Positions 18,925 to 28,631 are shown, counted from the stretch's first letter. The stretch: 64,000 nt of DNA from Nitrospirota bacterium (GCA_009773185.1 WPIF01000002.1:98276-162275), one strand, 5' to 3'. The notes: a model not told the origin generated them from the sequence alone. A program made the numbers and translations.

Positions 18925-19560
18925 ATGAAAAATAAGAAACTTCTCCAAATCTACCATAAACTCTTTAAAACCTTTGGCCCCCAGCACTGGTGGCCCGGGG
19001 ACACGCCTTTTGAGGTTGCGGTCGGCGCGATACTCACCCAGAACACGAACTGGGGAAATGTTGAGAAGGCAATTAATAATTTAAAAAAAGAGAAAGTCCT
19101 GAGTGCAAAAGCGATACATGATATGCCCATAAAAAAACTTGCTGCACTTATACAGCCATCCGGTTATTTTAATATCAAAGCTAAAAGGCTGAAGTCATTT
19201 ATTAATTTCCTCATGAATGATTATCACGGGAGCATGCAGAGATTAAAAAAAGAAGAGATGCATTCTCTCAGGCATAAGCTGCTCAGCGTTAACGGCATTG
19301 GGCCTGAGACAGCAGATTCGATTTTGCTTTATGCCCTTGATAAGCCAATATTTGTGATAGATGCTTATACAAAAAGAGTCCTCTCAAGGCATAAGATACT
19401 CGGGCATGACGATTCTTACGAAAGATATCAGGCGCTTTTTCATTCGGAGCTAAAGAAAGATGTTAAGCTTTTTAATGAATATCATGCATTGTTTGTGAGA
19501 GTAGCTAAAGAGTTTTGCAAGACAAAACCTGTTTGTGAAATGTGCCCTTTAAATATATGA
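18925..19560 (+). CDS. Endonuclease III-like DNA glycosylase
   Basis: A 211-residue HhH-GPD base-excision repair protein. VAVGAILTQNTNWGNVEKAI is the early helix pair. LLSVNGIGPETADSILLYAL is the helix-hairpin-helix with catalytic-site Lys replaced by Glu/Thr, and FVIDAYTKRVLSRH contains the conserved catalytic Asp. Because the Nth catalytic Lys position (usually GVGxKTA) reads GIGPETA, it is more likely a monofunctional glycosylase of the 'endonuclease III domain' group than Nth itself. The Fe-S region has three Cys (FCKTKPVCEMCPL) and the protein ends before a fourth. The start follows copy B with only a weak ribosome site. Confidence 0.85.
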   Translation: MKNKKLLQIYHKLFKTFGPQHWWPGDTPFEVAVGAILTQNTNWGNVEKAINNLKKEKVLSAKAIHDMPIKKLAALIQPSGYFNIKAKRLKSFINFLMNDYHGSMQRLKKEEMHSLRHKLLSVNGIGPETADSILLYALDKPIFVIDAYTKRVLSRHKILGHDDSYERYQALFHSELKKDVKLFNEYHALFVRVAKEFCKTKPVCEMCPLNI

Positions 19561-19563
19561 TTT

Positions 19564-19694
19564 GAAGGCAGACATAATATTCTCGCTCTCGCAGAGTCGC
19601 AACGACATTCTCGCTCCGATAGGATCGGGACTCTGAGGTTTTGTCCCGATGGCTATCGGGACAAAAAAACCGCTCGAATACAATGCCCGCCTTC
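19564..19694 (-). repeat. Covarying-arm intergenic element, copy C (degenerate)
   Basis: 131 bp with weaker outer arms (GAAGGCAGAC and GCCCGCCTTC, two mismatches). The interior, read on the minus strand, shows CGAGCGGTTTTTTT and CGAGAATG-like ends but has an added inverted repeat (TCCCGAT/ATCGGGA). The right arm is followed by a run of seven T. It lies between the endonuclease III homolog and mqnD. Confidence 0.75.
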
Positions 19695-19726
19695 TTTTTT
19701 TGAATCAGAATGATTAGAATAGTGAT

Positions 19727-20560
19727 ATGAAAACCCTTTCACTTGGCTACTCACCTTGCCCGAATGACACGTTCATCTTCTATGCATTAGTGCATGGGAA
19801 GATTGATGCGGGTGATTTGAAATTCAAAGAAATACTTCTCGATGTCGAGGCATTAAATAAAAAAGCATTAAAAGGTGAATTGGATATTACAAAGGTCTCA
19901 TATAGCGCATTTGCGAACCTGAGGGAGGATTACTGCCTTCTGCGCTCAGGAGGCGCGCTAGGAAGAGTGTGCGGGCCGCTCGTTGTATCAAAAAGAAATT
20001 ACAGTATGAAAGATTTGAAGGGCAAAAGGATTGCAATTCCGGGTGAGCTTACAACAGCATATCTCCTTCTTCAATTGTATGACCCTGATTTGAAGAAAAA
20101 TATTAAAGTGATGCCTTTCAACATGATAATGGATGCTGTAAAAAGTGGTGATGTTGATGCGGGTTTGATTATCCATGAAAGCAGGTTTACATATCCATCA
20201 TATGGCTTAAAAAAAGTTATTGACCTCGGTGAGTGGTGGGAAAAAGAGACAGGCCTTCCGATACCGTTGGGATGTATTATTGCAAAGAGAAGTATGGGGA
20301 AGGATTTGATACATAAAATTGACGGGCTGATTAAAAAAAGCATCCTTTATGCTATGAATAACAAAGGTGAGCCGAAGAGATATATAAAAGAACACTCGCA
20401 GGAACTCGAAGACTCAGTAATAGAGCAGCATATTAACCTGTACGTTAATGACTATTCGATAGATATAGGTGAAGAGGGGATTAACGCTGTAAAAAAGCTT
20501 TTTGATATGGCAGAGGAGAAAGGGATAATAAAAAAATCATTGGTATCACTATTTGCTTAG
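19727..20560 (+). CDS. mqnD: 1,4-dihydroxy-6-naphthoate synthase (MqnD)
   Basis: A 277-residue periplasmic-binding-protein-like enzyme of the futalosine route to menaquinone. MqnD converts cyclic dehypoxanthine futalosine to 1,4-dihydroxy-6-naphthoate. The N-terminus LSLGYSPCPNDTFIFYALVHG is the MqnD signature (SPCPNDTF), and ITKVSYSAFANLREDYCLLRSGGALG is the next conserved block. MqnA is similar in fold but lacks SPCPNDT. No other mqn genes are in the window. It implies menaquinone-based respiration. It is flanked on both sides by copies C and D of the intergenic element. Confidence 0.92.
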   Translation: MKTLSLGYSPCPNDTFIFYALVHGKIDAGDLKFKEILLDVEALNKKALKGELDITKVSYSAFANLREDYCLLRSGGALGRVCGPLVVSKRNYSMKDLKGKRIAIPGELTTAYLLLQLYDPDLKKNIKVMPFNMIMDAVKSGDVDAGLIIHESRFTYPSYGLKKVIDLGEWWEKETGLPIPLGCIIAKRSMGKDLIHKIDGLIKKSILYAMNNKGEPKRYIKEHSQELEDSVIEQHINLYVNDYSIDIGEEGINAVKKLFDMAEEKGIIKKSLVSLFA

Positions 20561-20577
20561 CGCGGATTTTTTATATA

Positions 20578-20746
20578 AACAAAGGAGGGGACAATCTTTT
20601 CACTCATTCTCGGTCGCTGAAGCGACCTCCGAGGTATTTTGCCTCACCCCCCTTCGTTCCCCCCTTGATAAGGGGGGAATTTAAGAGGGGTGGTTTTTGA
20701 ACTATCGGCAAAATAAAACCGCTCAAAGACAGTTCCCTCCTTTGTT
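20578..20746 (-). repeat. Covarying-arm intergenic element, copy D
   Basis: 169 bp with perfect 12-bp outer arms (AACAAAGGAGGG and CCCTCCTTTGTT). On the minus strand the interior has TTTGAGCGGTTTTATTTTGCC, CCTCGGAGG, a hairpin GGTCGC-TTCA-GCGACC and CGAGAATGAGTGAAAAG. A second palindromic repeat (20645-20697) is nested inside it. It lies between mqnD and dinB. Confidence 0.88.
20645..20697. repeat. Palindromic repeat nested in copy D
   Basis: Outer CACCCC and GGGGTGG ends enclose a strong palindrome (TTCCCCCC-TTGATAA-GGGGGGAA). It is the same general type as the palindrome translated inside the radical SAM gene at 46389-46436. Confidence 0.85.
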
Positions 20747-20767
20747 GGATTATATTGATAGTCTGTA

Positions 20768-21796
20768 ATGCGCAGAATCCTTCATATAGATATGGATGCA
20801 TTTTTTGCAGCTGTGGAGCAGAAGCGCCATCCCGAGCTTATCGGCAAGCCTGTTGTCATAGGAGGAAGCGGGGACCCGACGCAGAGAGGGGTTGTTTCTA
20901 CTGCATCTTACGAGGCAAGAAAATTTGGCATTCACTCTGCAATGCCGCTGAGGACCGCGTACAAACTCTGTCCTGAGGCTGTATTTTTGCCTGTTGATTA
21001 CGAAGAGTATTCAAGGGTGTCAGCGGAAGTAAAAAATATTCTCAGGGAATTCAGCCCTGTTATGGAGGATGTTGGCATTGACGAGGCATTTCTTGATATT
21101 TCTGAATCAGCAGAGCCTTCTGAGGAAATATCAAAAAAGATTAAAGAGAAAATCAAGGCAGAACTTGATATTACCTGCTCGATAGGTATTGCCCCCAATA
21201 AACTCCTTGCAAAGATTGCATCAGATTTAAATAAGCCTGACGGGCTGACAATAATAAATGAAACTGATATAGAAAAAATAATCTGGCCTCTCGCTGTCAG
21301 AAAACTGTGGGGCGTCGGGCCAAAGACAGAGGCGCATCTTAAGAGTATTAACATAAATACAATAGGCGCTCTTGCAGTAATGCCATTGGAAAAGTTAACA
21401 GGGCATTTCGGCCCTTCCTACGGCAATTATTTATATGAAGCGTCAAAGGGTGTTGATGAAAGCCCTTTGGTAACACACTGGGAACCGAAATCATCAAGCA
21501 GAGAAATAACTTTTCAGCGGGATACAAATGACTGGCAGACGATTGCAAAAACACTTGCGGGATTAACAAAAGAAGTTTCAGAGGATTTGAAACAGTCGGG
21601 ATATGCCGGTAAAACCGTGACAGTGAAAATAAGGTTTGATGATTTTAAGACATATACGCGCGCAAAGACAATGGCTGAGTTTACAGATTCTAATGAAGTA
21701 ATAAGGAAGGCTGCTTTTGAGGCATTGAACAGGATTAAGCTGGAGAAGAAGGTCAGGCTCATAGGGGTGAGGGTGAGCGGATTAAAAAAGAAATGA
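20768..21796 (+). CDS. dinB: DNA polymerase IV
   Basis: A 342-residue Y-family translesion polymerase. The catalytic metal sites are ILHIDMDAFFAAVEQ and VGIDEAFLDIS. The palm and finger parts include GVVSTASYEARKFGIHSAMP. LDITCSIGIAPNKLLAKIASDLNKPDGL and LWGVGPKTEAHLKSINI form the helix-hairpin-helix, and the little finger follows. It is shorter at the C-terminus than E. coli DinB and shows no obvious clamp-binding QLxLF tail (it ends VSGLKKK). It stands alone between two copies of the intergenic element. No LexA box was recognised. Confidence 0.93.
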   Translation: MRRILHIDMDAFFAAVEQKRHPELIGKPVVIGGSGDPTQRGVVSTASYEARKFGIHSAMPLRTAYKLCPEAVFLPVDYEEYSRVSAEVKNILREFSPVMEDVGIDEAFLDISESAEPSEEISKKIKEKIKAELDITCSIGIAPNKLLAKIASDLNKPDGLTIINETDIEKIIWPLAVRKLWGVGPKTEAHLKSININTIGALAVMPLEKLTGHFGPSYGNYLYEASKGVDESPLVTHWEPKSSSREITFQRDTNDWQTIAKTLAGLTKEVSEDLKQSGYAGKTVTVKIRFDDFKTYTRAKTMAEFTDSNEVIRKAAFEALNRIKLEKKVRLIGVRVSGLKKK

Positions 21797-21824
21797 TTTG
21801 CGGGATGCTATAAAGTAATTTGGG

Positions 21825-21980
21825 GGCGAAGACCTAGTATTTTTTCGCCCCGGCGAATCCGCAGAGGCGGACACTCATTCTCGGGCTAAAGCCCTCCGAG
21901 GAATTTTGCTCTTTATTTTTTTATATTTTAAACTTTGTGAATATCGCAAAATAAAACCGCTCAAATACTATGTCTTCGCC
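21825..21980 (-). repeat. Covarying-arm intergenic element, copy E
   Basis: 156 bp with 16-bp outer arms and one mismatch (GGCGAAGAC-TAGTAT and ATACTA-GTCTTCGCC). On the minus strand it has TTGAGCGGTTTTATTTTGCGATA, CCTCGGAGGGCTTTAGCCC and GAGAATGAG, plus an extra GGCGAA/TCCGC palindrome shared with copy G. It lies between dinB and the MgtE_N/CBS gene. Confidence 0.88.
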
Positions 21981-22085
21981 AGAAATCCATCAGCTGAATT
22001 CCGAGTTTTCTATTGCCCAAACAGAGTTATTAGGTTATACTTTTAAAGCAGCAAATCCTTGAAAAATTTATGATGGAGAAGGATA

Positions 22086-23348
22086 ATGCCGTTTTTTGGT
22101 GAGCTTTTTGTAAGTGAAATATTAAAAAAGCCTGTGCTGGACCCAAAAGGCGAAGAACTCGGAAGGGTTAAAGACCTTGTGGTAGTGAAGGGCGAAGCAT
22201 TGCCAAAGATTTCAAGCCTCATAGTTGAGAAGAAGAGAAAGCTTTTCAGTCTTCCATGGGCAGACCTGAACATATTCAATAAGAGAATAATCTCTGCGAA
22301 TATTTACAGCGAAGGGCTTAAGGCATATGAAATGAGCGAGGAAGCCCTTTTGTTAGTCAGGGATATTTTTGATAAGCAGATTGTTGATGCAAACGGCGCC
22401 AAGGTTGTAAGGGTGAATGATGTCAAGCTTGAAGGATTTAATACTGAGGCTGTACTTATAGCCGCTGATGTCGGTATGAGAGGCATAATGAGAAGGCTTG
22501 GAGTTGAAAGAGGCGGAGAAGACCTTATGAGGGTTTTGAGAGGGAACCTCCCGTATAACCTGATAAGCTGGGACTACATCCAGCCTTTGGAGCCGAAACT
22601 TACTGCAATATCCCTTACTATACCGAGACAGATGATGTCTGAACTGCATCCTGCAGACCTTGCAGCAATAATAAGCCAGGTCTCTCACAAAGAGGGCGCT
22701 ACGTTTATTAAAGACCTTGATGTTGAGACCGCAGCCGAGATGCTTTCAGAGCTTGAACCTGATGCACAGGCAGCAATAATAACAGGGATGGACACTGAAA
22801 AGGCTGCCGACATCATAGAGGAAATGCCTCCTGACGAGGCTGCTGACGTGCTCAGCGACCTCCCGGCAGGGAAGGCGCAGGAGATTCTGGGCAATCTTGA
22901 AAAAGAAGATGCCGAGGACATTCAGGAACTCCTGGGGCATGAGGAAGATACGGCAGGCGGTATTATGACAAACGAATATATTGCTTATTCGCCGGAGATG
23001 ACTGTAAAAGAGGCCTCGGAAAGATTCAGGGTTAATGCCAGAGAGGTTGAAACCGTATATTACATTTACGTGCTTGATAAAGACGAGAAATTGGTAGGCG
23101 TTACTTCACTGAGGGAACTGCTGCTTGCGGAGCCGGACAGTATACTTGCAGATATTATGGAGACGAACCTTAAGACCGTCTCGCCGGGAGAAGACGAAAT
23201 GGTTGCCGCCGGAATTATATCCAAATATAATCTGCTGGCCCTGCCTGTGGTAGATGAAGACGGTTATATGCACGGCATCGTAACCGTTGATGACATAATT
23301 GACATTCTCCTGCCTCCTTCGGCAAAACGTAAAAGGAGAAAGGTGTGA
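22086..23348 (+). CDS. PRC-barrel/MgtE_N/CBS regulatory protein
   Basis: A 420-residue soluble protein. Two PRC-barrel-like segments come first (VLDPKGEELGRVKDLVVVKGEALPKISSL and QIVDANGAKVVRVNDVKLEG). An MgtE N-terminal superhelical domain follows with its repeated acidic helices (AAEMLSELEPDAQAAIITGMDTEKAADIIEEMPPDEAADVLSDL), then two CBS domains (GIMTNEYIAYSPEMTVKEA ... VDEDGYMHGIVTVDDIIDIL). The MgtE membrane domain is absent. The stop overlaps the start of the NRAMP transporter gene by 4 bp, so I infer it is the cytoplasmic metal or nucleotide sensor of that transporter. The start has AGAAGGA in front. Confidence 0.88.
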   Translation: MPFFGELFVSEILKKPVLDPKGEELGRVKDLVVVKGEALPKISSLIVEKKRKLFSLPWADLNIFNKRIISANIYSEGLKAYEMSEEALLLVRDIFDKQIVDANGAKVVRVNDVKLEGFNTEAVLIAADVGMRGIMRRLGVERGGEDLMRVLRGNLPYNLISWDYIQPLEPKLTAISLTIPRQMMSELHPADLAAIISQVSHKEGATFIKDLDVETAAEMLSELEPDAQAAIITGMDTEKAADIIEEMPPDEAADVLSDLPAGKAQEILGNLEKEDAEDIQELLGHEEDTAGGIMTNEYIAYSPEMTVKEASERFRVNAREVETVYYIYVLDKDEKLVGVTSLRELLLAEPDSILADIMETNLKTVSPGEDEMVAAGIISKYNLLALPVVDEDGYMHGIVTVDDIIDILLPPSAKRKRRKV

Positions 23349-24586
23349 GCCTCTACAGGAAAATAGCCATGTTCCTTGCAGTTATGGGACCCGGGATAAT
23401 CACCGCAAATATAGATAATGACGCAAGCGGCATTACAACATATTCTGTTGCAGGCGCGCGTTTTGGTTACGGATTATTGTGGACTTTAGTGCCAACAACA
23501 GTAGCCCTTGTTGTAATACAGGAGATGATAGCCCGCATGGGCGTCATAACAGGGAAAGGGCTCTCCGACCTTATCAGGGAGAACTACGGAATAAAGGCCG
23601 CATTTTTCATGATGTTAGGCCTCCTTATAGCTAATTTCGGAAACACAGTTGCCAATCTTGCAGGCTGGGCAGCAAGCATGGAAATACTCGGGTTGAGTAA
23701 ATATATAATGATACCTGTTGGCGCAATTTCAATATGGATGCTTGTCACAAAAGGAAGTTACCGGTTTGTTGAAAAGATACTTTTATTTGCATGTCTTTTG
23801 TACTTTGGCTATGTTATTTCAGGGTTTATGGCAAAGCCTGAGTGGATGCCGGTACTTAAAAGCACCTTTGTACCGCAGATTAAATGGGATTCGGAATATG
23901 TTATGCTCAGCATAGCCATAATAGGAACAACCATAACACCGTGGATGCAGTTCTATCTTCAATCATCCATTGCTGAAAAGGGAATAAAAAAAGAGCAGTA
24001 TAAGGCATCGCGCCTGGATGTTATTATCGGGTGCTCCATAACCGATATAATCAGTTTTTTTGTAATAGTGACCTGCGGCGCATTGCTGTTTCCGCAGGGG
24101 GTCAGGATAAATGAGGCGTCAGAGGCAGCACTGGCCCTGAAACCATTGGCAGGTGATTATGCATATCTTATATTCTCTCTCTGCCTTGCCAATGCATCTC
24201 TGCTCGGGGCTATAATAGTGCCATTGGCAACCGCATACTATATATGCGAGGCAATGGGATGGGAGGCAGGGGTTAATAAGACATTTAAAGATGCCCCTCA
24301 GTTTATGTGGATCTATACATTGACGATAGCGCTGGCTTCACTTGTGGTCATGATACCCGGAGCGCCGCTGGTCTTTCTGATGGTGCTGTCGGCTGTGATT
24401 AACGGGTTGTTGCTGCCGTTTGTCCTTGTTTATGCCTTATTGCTTGTAAATAATAAAAAATTAATGGGAGAATACACCAATCCAAAAAGTTACAATTACA
24501 TTTCATGGGGAACAGTGGTTGTTATAATAGGGCTTACAGCATTTCTGGTTTTTATAAATATTATTCCGGCAGGGGGAAAGATTTAA
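23345..24586 (+). CDS. NRAMP-family divalent metal transporter
   Basis: A 413-residue inner-membrane protein with about 11 hydrophobic segments. TM1 carries [24 protein letters not shown]; the usual NRAMP metal motif DPGN is replaced by DNDA, which marks the NRAMP-related branch seen with MgtE_N partners. TM6 has [14 protein letters not shown] (here [20 protein letters not shown]) in place of the MPH motif. The substrate is therefore uncertain: magnesium, manganese or another ion. The gene overlaps the MgtE_N/CBS gene by 4 bp and mtnA by 1 bp. Confidence 0.85.
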   Translation: MSLYRKIAMFLAVMGPGIITANIDNDASGITTYSVAGARFGYGLLWTLVPTTVALVVIQEMIARMGVITGKGLSDLIRENYGIKAAFFMMLGLLIANFGNTVANLAGWAASMEILGLSKYIMIPVGAISIWMLVTKGSYRFVEKILLFACLLYFGYVISGFMAKPEWMPVLKSTFVPQIKWDSEYVMLSIAIIGTTITPWMQFYLQSSIAEKGIKKEQYKASRLDVIIGCSITDIISFFVIVTCGALLFPQGVRINEASEAALALKPLAGDYAYLIFSLCLANASLLGAIIVPLATAYYICEAMGWEAGVNKTFKDAPQFMWIYTLTIALASLVVMIPGAPLVFLMVLSAVINGLLLPFVLVYALLLVNNKKLMGEYTNPKSYNYISWGTVVVIIGLTAFLVFINIIPAGGKI

Positions 24587-25644
24587 TGGTAAAGGCAATA
24601 GAATGGAAAGACGGCAAGGTAATAATGCTCGACCAGAGCAGGCTTCCGGTAGAGGTAAAATTCATAGACTGCACCAATTATCATATTGTTGCAGAGGGAA
24701 TTAAAAAACTATGGATAAGAGGGGCGCCTGCGATAGGGATTGCAGCAGCCATGGGCATAGCCCTTGGCGCGCAAGACATAACAGCAAAGAACTACAGGGA
24801 ATTAATGAAAGGGCTTGAAGCTGTATTTAGTGACCTTCTTTCAACAAGGCCTACGGCTGTAAATATAAAATGGGCGGTTGAGAGGATAAGAAAACTCCTG
24901 AAAGAAAATAAAGAAGAACCGGTTTCAAAACTTAAGATGCTGTTGATTGAAGAGGCACAGAAGATACACGCAGAAGATATAGAGGTTAATAAGGCAATAG
25001 GAAGATGGGGAGCGCAGTTTATAAAAGACGGCGACACAGTCCTTACTCACTGCAACGCAGGCGCTCTTGCAACAGGCGGATACGGCACAGCAACAGCGCC
25101 AATTCTTGTTGCAATAGAGCAGGGCAAAAAGATTCAGGTAATTGCTGATGAGACAAGGCCTGTTCTTCAGGGGGCGAGGCTCACTGCGTGGGAGCTTATG
25201 CAGGCAGGAGTTCCTGTTACATTGATTACAGACAATTCCGCAGGAGCGATTATGAAAAAAGGCGAGATAAACCTTGCAATTGTCGGCACTGACAGAACTG
25301 TCAGGAACGGAGACGTTGCCAATAAGATAGGCACATATTCGGTTGCCGTGCTCTGCAAGGAGCACAGGATACCTTTTTATGTTGCAGCTCCTTTGAGCAG
25401 TATTGATTTTTCCATAACAACAGGCGATAAGATTCCTATAGAGGAAAGAGGGTCTGAAGAGGTCACTCATATATTCGGCACCTGCCAGATTGCTCCTGAC
25501 AACGTAAAGGTCAGGAACATGGCCTTTGATGTTACGCCTGCAAAATATATAACGGCGATTATTACCGAGAAAGGCGCATTCAGGCCGAGGGACCTGAAAA
25601 GATTAATGAAGAAAGATGTTAACCTTGACGAGTTAAGGCTCTGA
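24586..25644 (+). CDS. mtnA: S-methyl-5-thioribose-1-phosphate isomerase
   Basis: A 352-residue enzyme of the methionine salvage route that isomerises 5-methylthioribose 1-phosphate to the ribulose form. Conserved parts are [37 protein letters not shown] (with the catalytic Cys), and [23 protein letters not shown] (with the catalytic Asp). I chose ATG 24586, which overlaps the transporter stop as TAATG and is preceded by GGGGGAAAG. A longer frame from 24505 overlaps the transporter and is not needed. No other salvage gene is in the window; eIF2B-like relatives are less likely because the catalytic motifs are complete. Confidence 0.94.
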   Translation: MVKAIEWKDGKVIMLDQSRLPVEVKFIDCTNYHIVAEGIKKLWIRGAPAIGIAAAMGIALGAQDITAKNYRELMKGLEAVFSDLLSTRPTAVNIKWAVERIRKLLKENKEEPVSKLKMLLIEEAQKIHAEDIEVNKAIGRWGAQFIKDGDTVLTHCNAGALATGGYGTATAPILVAIEQGKKIQVIADETRPVLQGARLTAWELMQAGVPVTLITDNSAGAIMKKGEINLAIVGTDRTVRNGDVANKIGTYSVAVLCKEHRIPFYVAAPLSSIDFSITTGDKIPIEERGSEEVTHIFGTCQIAPDNVKVRNMAFDVTPAKYITAIITEKGAFRPRDLKRLMKKDVNLDELRL

Positions 25645-25655
25645 CATGAGATGAT

Positions 25656-26636
25656 ATGATTAAGACGACGGATATAAAAAAGGTTTTTGACGCCTATGAC
25701 GCTGAGCTTCGCCTGGTTGAAGTCAGGCTGGAAGAACTTTTTAAGAGCGATGCTCCGCTCATACCGCTGGTAGGAAAATATCTGCTTGAGAGCGGAGGCA
25801 AGAGGCTGAGGCCGCTTTTTCTTCTTTCAGGCGCACGGCTTGCAGGATACAAGGGAACGGACCATATAATTCTTGCAGGCATTATAGAGCTGATACATAT
25901 GGCGTCGCTGCTCCATGATGATGTTGTTGACGGCGCCAAACTAAGGAGGGGGAAGGCAGCTGCCCATTCCTTATGGGGCAATCAGGTTGTGATTCTGGTC
26001 GGAGATTTCCTTTATTCCAATGCCCTTAAAAAAGCAGTGTCTTTCAGGAGCCAGAGGATAATGGAGGCGCTCTCTGAGGCCACGACAAGCATGACTGAGG
26101 GAGAGATATTACAGCTTCAGAAAACCTCGGATATCAGCATTACAGAGGAGGAGTATACAAGAATAATATCTGCCAAGACAGGCATACTCATATCTGCTGC
26201 GTGCAGGATTGGCGCGATATTAAGCCTTGGTTCAGGCGCCGAAGAAAACGCCCTTGCAAGGTTTGGCCTTAAGTCAGGCACGGCTTTTCAGATGGCAGAT
26301 GACATACTCGACTATATGGCGGATGAGAGTGAACTTGGCAAAAAACTCGGTAAAGACATAGAAGAAGGCAAGATAACGCTGCCTCTGATTTATCTTTTTA
26401 AGAATGCCCTGGATAATGAAAAAGAAGAGATAAAACAGGTCATAGATAATTTTTCAGAGCAGGGGCTTCAGAGGGTACTTGCCCTGTTCAGGCAATATGA
26501 TGTTCTGGAAAAGTCTCTCGCAAGGGCAGAGGGGATTGTGAATGAGGCAAAGGATGAGCTTTCGATATTCCCTGATTCCCCTGAAAGGGATTATATGCTC
26601 TGTATTGCTGATTACGCAATTTCCAGGGAGAAGTGA
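25656..26636 (+). CDS. Polyprenyl diphosphate synthase
   Basis: A 326-residue trans-isoprenyl diphosphate synthase, probably making the octaprenyl or heptaprenyl tail of menaquinone. It has the first Asp-rich motif [15 protein letters not shown], with upstream [11 protein letters not shown], and the second motif [24 protein letters not shown]. It lacks any bulky residue pair I could use to fix chain length. The start ATG 25656 follows TGAGATG. It is in a run of tightly packed plus-strand genes (mtnA, this gene, AMMECR1). Confidence 0.92.
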   Translation: MIKTTDIKKVFDAYDAELRLVEVRLEELFKSDAPLIPLVGKYLLESGGKRLRPLFLLSGARLAGYKGTDHIILAGIIELIHMASLLHDDVVDGAKLRRGKAAAHSLWGNQVVILVGDFLYSNALKKAVSFRSQRIMEALSEATTSMTEGEILQLQKTSDISITEEEYTRIISAKTGILISAACRIGAILSLGSGAEENALARFGLKSGTAFQMADDILDYMADESELGKKLGKDIEEGKITLPLIYLFKNALDNEKEEIKQVIDNFSEQGLQRVLALFRQYDVLEKSLARAEGIVNEAKDELSIFPDSPERDYMLCIADYAISREK

Positions 26637-26637
26637 T

Positions 26638-27147
26638 ATGCATCCATTGGTAATGCTTGCCAGGCAGGCAATTGAGACCTATGTGAAAGAGGGCTGCGCA
26701 ATCGAACCTCCGGCTGAACTTATACCAGAGATGAAAGAGAAGGCAGGGGCCTTTGTATCCCTGAAAAAACACGGAGAGCTAAGGGGATGCATAGGCTCAT
26801 TTATGCCGAGCTGTGACAATGTTGCATCAGAGGTTATAAAAAATGCGATATATGCTGCAACGCAGGACCCGCGGTTTCATTGTGTCCGGCCGGAAGAACT
26901 GGATGACCTTGTATATTCTGTTGATGTGCTGTCCTTGCCCGAAGAGGTCAGGGATATTAAAAAATTAAACCCTAAAAAATACGGGGTGATAGTCTCTAAG
27001 GGGCAGAGAAAGGGGCTGCTTCTGCCCGACCTTGAAGGGGTTGATACTGTTGAGGAGCAGCTTAGAATCGCAAAGATGAAGGCAGGGCTGTCTCCTGGTG
27101 ATGAGGAAGTCAAAATCTTCAGGTTTGAGGTCAGGAGGTATCACTGA
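26638..27147 (+). CDS. amrA: AMMECR1 domain protein (AmmeMemoRadiSam system protein A)
   Basis: A 169-residue AMMECR1-family protein. The motif [16 protein letters not shown] is the family hallmark (LRGCIG). [19 protein letters not shown] and [30 protein letters not shown] follow. In many bacteria AMMECR1 occurs with a Memo-like protein and the radical SAM protein AmrS; here amrS lies about 8 kb downstream and no Memo gene is seen. Start ATG 26638 is one base after the prenyl synthase stop codon. The frame extends upstream inside that gene but the shorter start fits the family. The function is not established. Confidence 0.92.
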   Translation: MHPLVMLARQAIETYVKEGCAIEPPAELIPEMKEKAGAFVSLKKHGELRGCIGSFMPSCDNVASEVIKNAIYAATQDPRFHCVRPEELDDLVYSVDVLSLPEEVRDIKKLNPKKYGVIVSKGQRKGLLLPDLEGVDTVEEQLRIAKMKAGLSPGDEEVKIFRFEVRRYH

Positions 27148-27163
27148 TGAATAAGGGAAGGCA

Positions 27164-28609
27164 ATGGAAATACCTTTAAAAGGCAGCATCAGGGACTATA
27201 GTCTCCCAAAGGTACTTGTTCAGCTCAACAGGAAGCGTGCAACAGGGACCCTGTCGGTAAGCACGCCTAACTTTACCAAGAAGATATATCTGATAAAAGG
27301 GGATGCTGTATTTGCCTCTTCATCTTACGAGGATGACCGGCTCGGGGAGATGCTGCTTAAGGCCGGGAAGATTACTGTTGAACAATACGATAAATCCGTA
27401 GAGATATTAAAGGCAACCAAAAAACGGCAGGGCGCGATACTTGTAGAACTCGGTTATCTTATTCCCAAAGACCTTTTCTGGGGAGTTAAATATCAGGTAA
27501 AAGAGATAATTTACAGCCTTTTCCAGCTTGAGGAAGGAGAATTTGAACTTGCAGAAGGAGATGTGCCGACCCAGGAGGTCATAACTCTTAAGATGAGCAT
27601 GGGCAACCTTATATATGAGGGAGTGAAAAAAATAGAAAACTGGACCAGGATAAGGCAGGAGATGCCTGACACAGGGATAGTATTAAGGCTTTCTGAAGAT
27701 CCGATTAGCCTGTTTCAGAATGTAGAGTTAAGCCCCAATGACAAAAAGATGCTTCCCCTGATAGACGGGAGAAAGACAATTAAAGAAATTGTTGACAGTT
27801 CCTGGACAAATTCATTTGAGGCAATGAAGACTATTTATGTGTTATGGTCTATCGGGATTCTCGAAGAAAAAAAGGGGGCGCCCAGAGAAATAAAAGAAAC
27901 AACTGAGACAGTGTCTTTTGAAGACCTGATGCAGCCTTTTGCTGAAGAAGAGGAAGCATTCATGAAAAGGGTGGGAGAGATTTATTCTAACCTTGATATG
28001 TTAAAGATGCATGAGCTTCTTGAGATAGATAAAAATTCAGACGCTGAAACCATAAAAAAGAACTACTACAGGCTTTCGAGGGATTTTCATCCGGACCGGC
28101 ATCTCAGCGCTTCAGATGCCACTCTGATAGACAAGCTCACAGCGATTTCCGATGCCATTACAACAGCTTATAGTAAGCTTAAGGATGATTCCGGGAGAAA
28201 GGAATATTTCAGCGCTTCAGCCGGGCCTGCAAAAGAGAAAACAGCGGCAGGGAAAGAAAGTGATGAAGAACAGTTTAAAAAAGGCGTTGATGAATTCAAG
28301 AAGAACAACTTCGAGGCTGCGGTGGTTCTTTTTAAAGAAGCTGCTGGAATAAATCCCAAAAAAACTCAATACTGGAGTTATCTCTCGTTGGCCCTTACAA
28401 AGATTCCGCACAGGCTGAAGGAAGCAGAGGAACCTTTGCTCGAGGCCATAAAGCTTGAGCCATTAAATGGAGAGCACTATGCAAACCTTGGCCTTTTATA
28501 TCTTAAGACCGGGCTCACTAAAAGGGCAGCCGGCCAGTTTGAGAAGGCATTGAAATTTGACCCCGGCAATATAAAGGCACAGAAGGGATTGAAGCAGATT
28601 AGAGGATAA
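27164..28609 (+). CDS. DUF4388-DnaJ-TPR protein
   Basis: A 481-residue protein. The N-terminus is a DUF4388 (PATAN-like) domain (PLKGSIRDYSLPKVLVQLNRKRATGTLSVS, GDAVFASSSYEDDRLGEMLL). A middle winged region follows, then a J domain (LKMHELLEIDKNSDAETIKKNYYRLSRDFHPDRHLS, HPD motif present), and finally TPR repeats (YWSYLSLALTKI, HYANLGLLYLKTGLTKRAAGQFEKAL). DUF4388 proteins are often tied to GTPase and gliding or two-component signalling systems in deltaproteobacteria and Nitrospirota. A Hsp70 partner is implied by the HPD motif, but none lies nearby. The start ATG 27164 follows AAGGGAAGGCA. Confidence 0.88.
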   Translation: MEIPLKGSIRDYSLPKVLVQLNRKRATGTLSVSTPNFTKKIYLIKGDAVFASSSYEDDRLGEMLLKAGKITVEQYDKSVEILKATKKRQGAILVELGYLIPKDLFWGVKYQVKEIIYSLFQLEEGEFELAEGDVPTQEVITLKMSMGNLIYEGVKKIENWTRIRQEMPDTGIVLRLSEDPISLFQNVELSPNDKKMLPLIDGRKTIKEIVDSSWTNSFEAMKTIYVLWSIGILEEKKGAPREIKETTETVSFEDLMQPFAEEEEAFMKRVGEIYSNLDMLKMHELLEIDKNSDAETIKKNYYRLSRDFHPDRHLSASDATLIDKLTAISDAITTAYSKLKDDSGRKEYFSASAGPAKEKTAAGKESDEEQFKKGVDEFKKNNFEAAVVLFKEAAGINPKKTQYWSYLSLALTKIPHRLKEAEEPLLEAIKLEPLNGEHYANLGLLYLKTGLTKRAAGQFEKALKFDPGNIKAQKGLKQIRG

Positions 28610-28631
28610 AAAAGGTAGTGATTAAATTATC

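Noticed and set aside
20578..21980. Possible riboswitch for mqnD, dinB or the metal transporter
   Set aside because: The conserved sequence is the seven-copy repeat, on the opposite strand to these genes, and it occurs next to unrelated genes.
24505..24585. Upstream extension of mtnA
   Set aside because: It lies inside the transporter gene and the start at 24586 has a better ribosome site and family fit.
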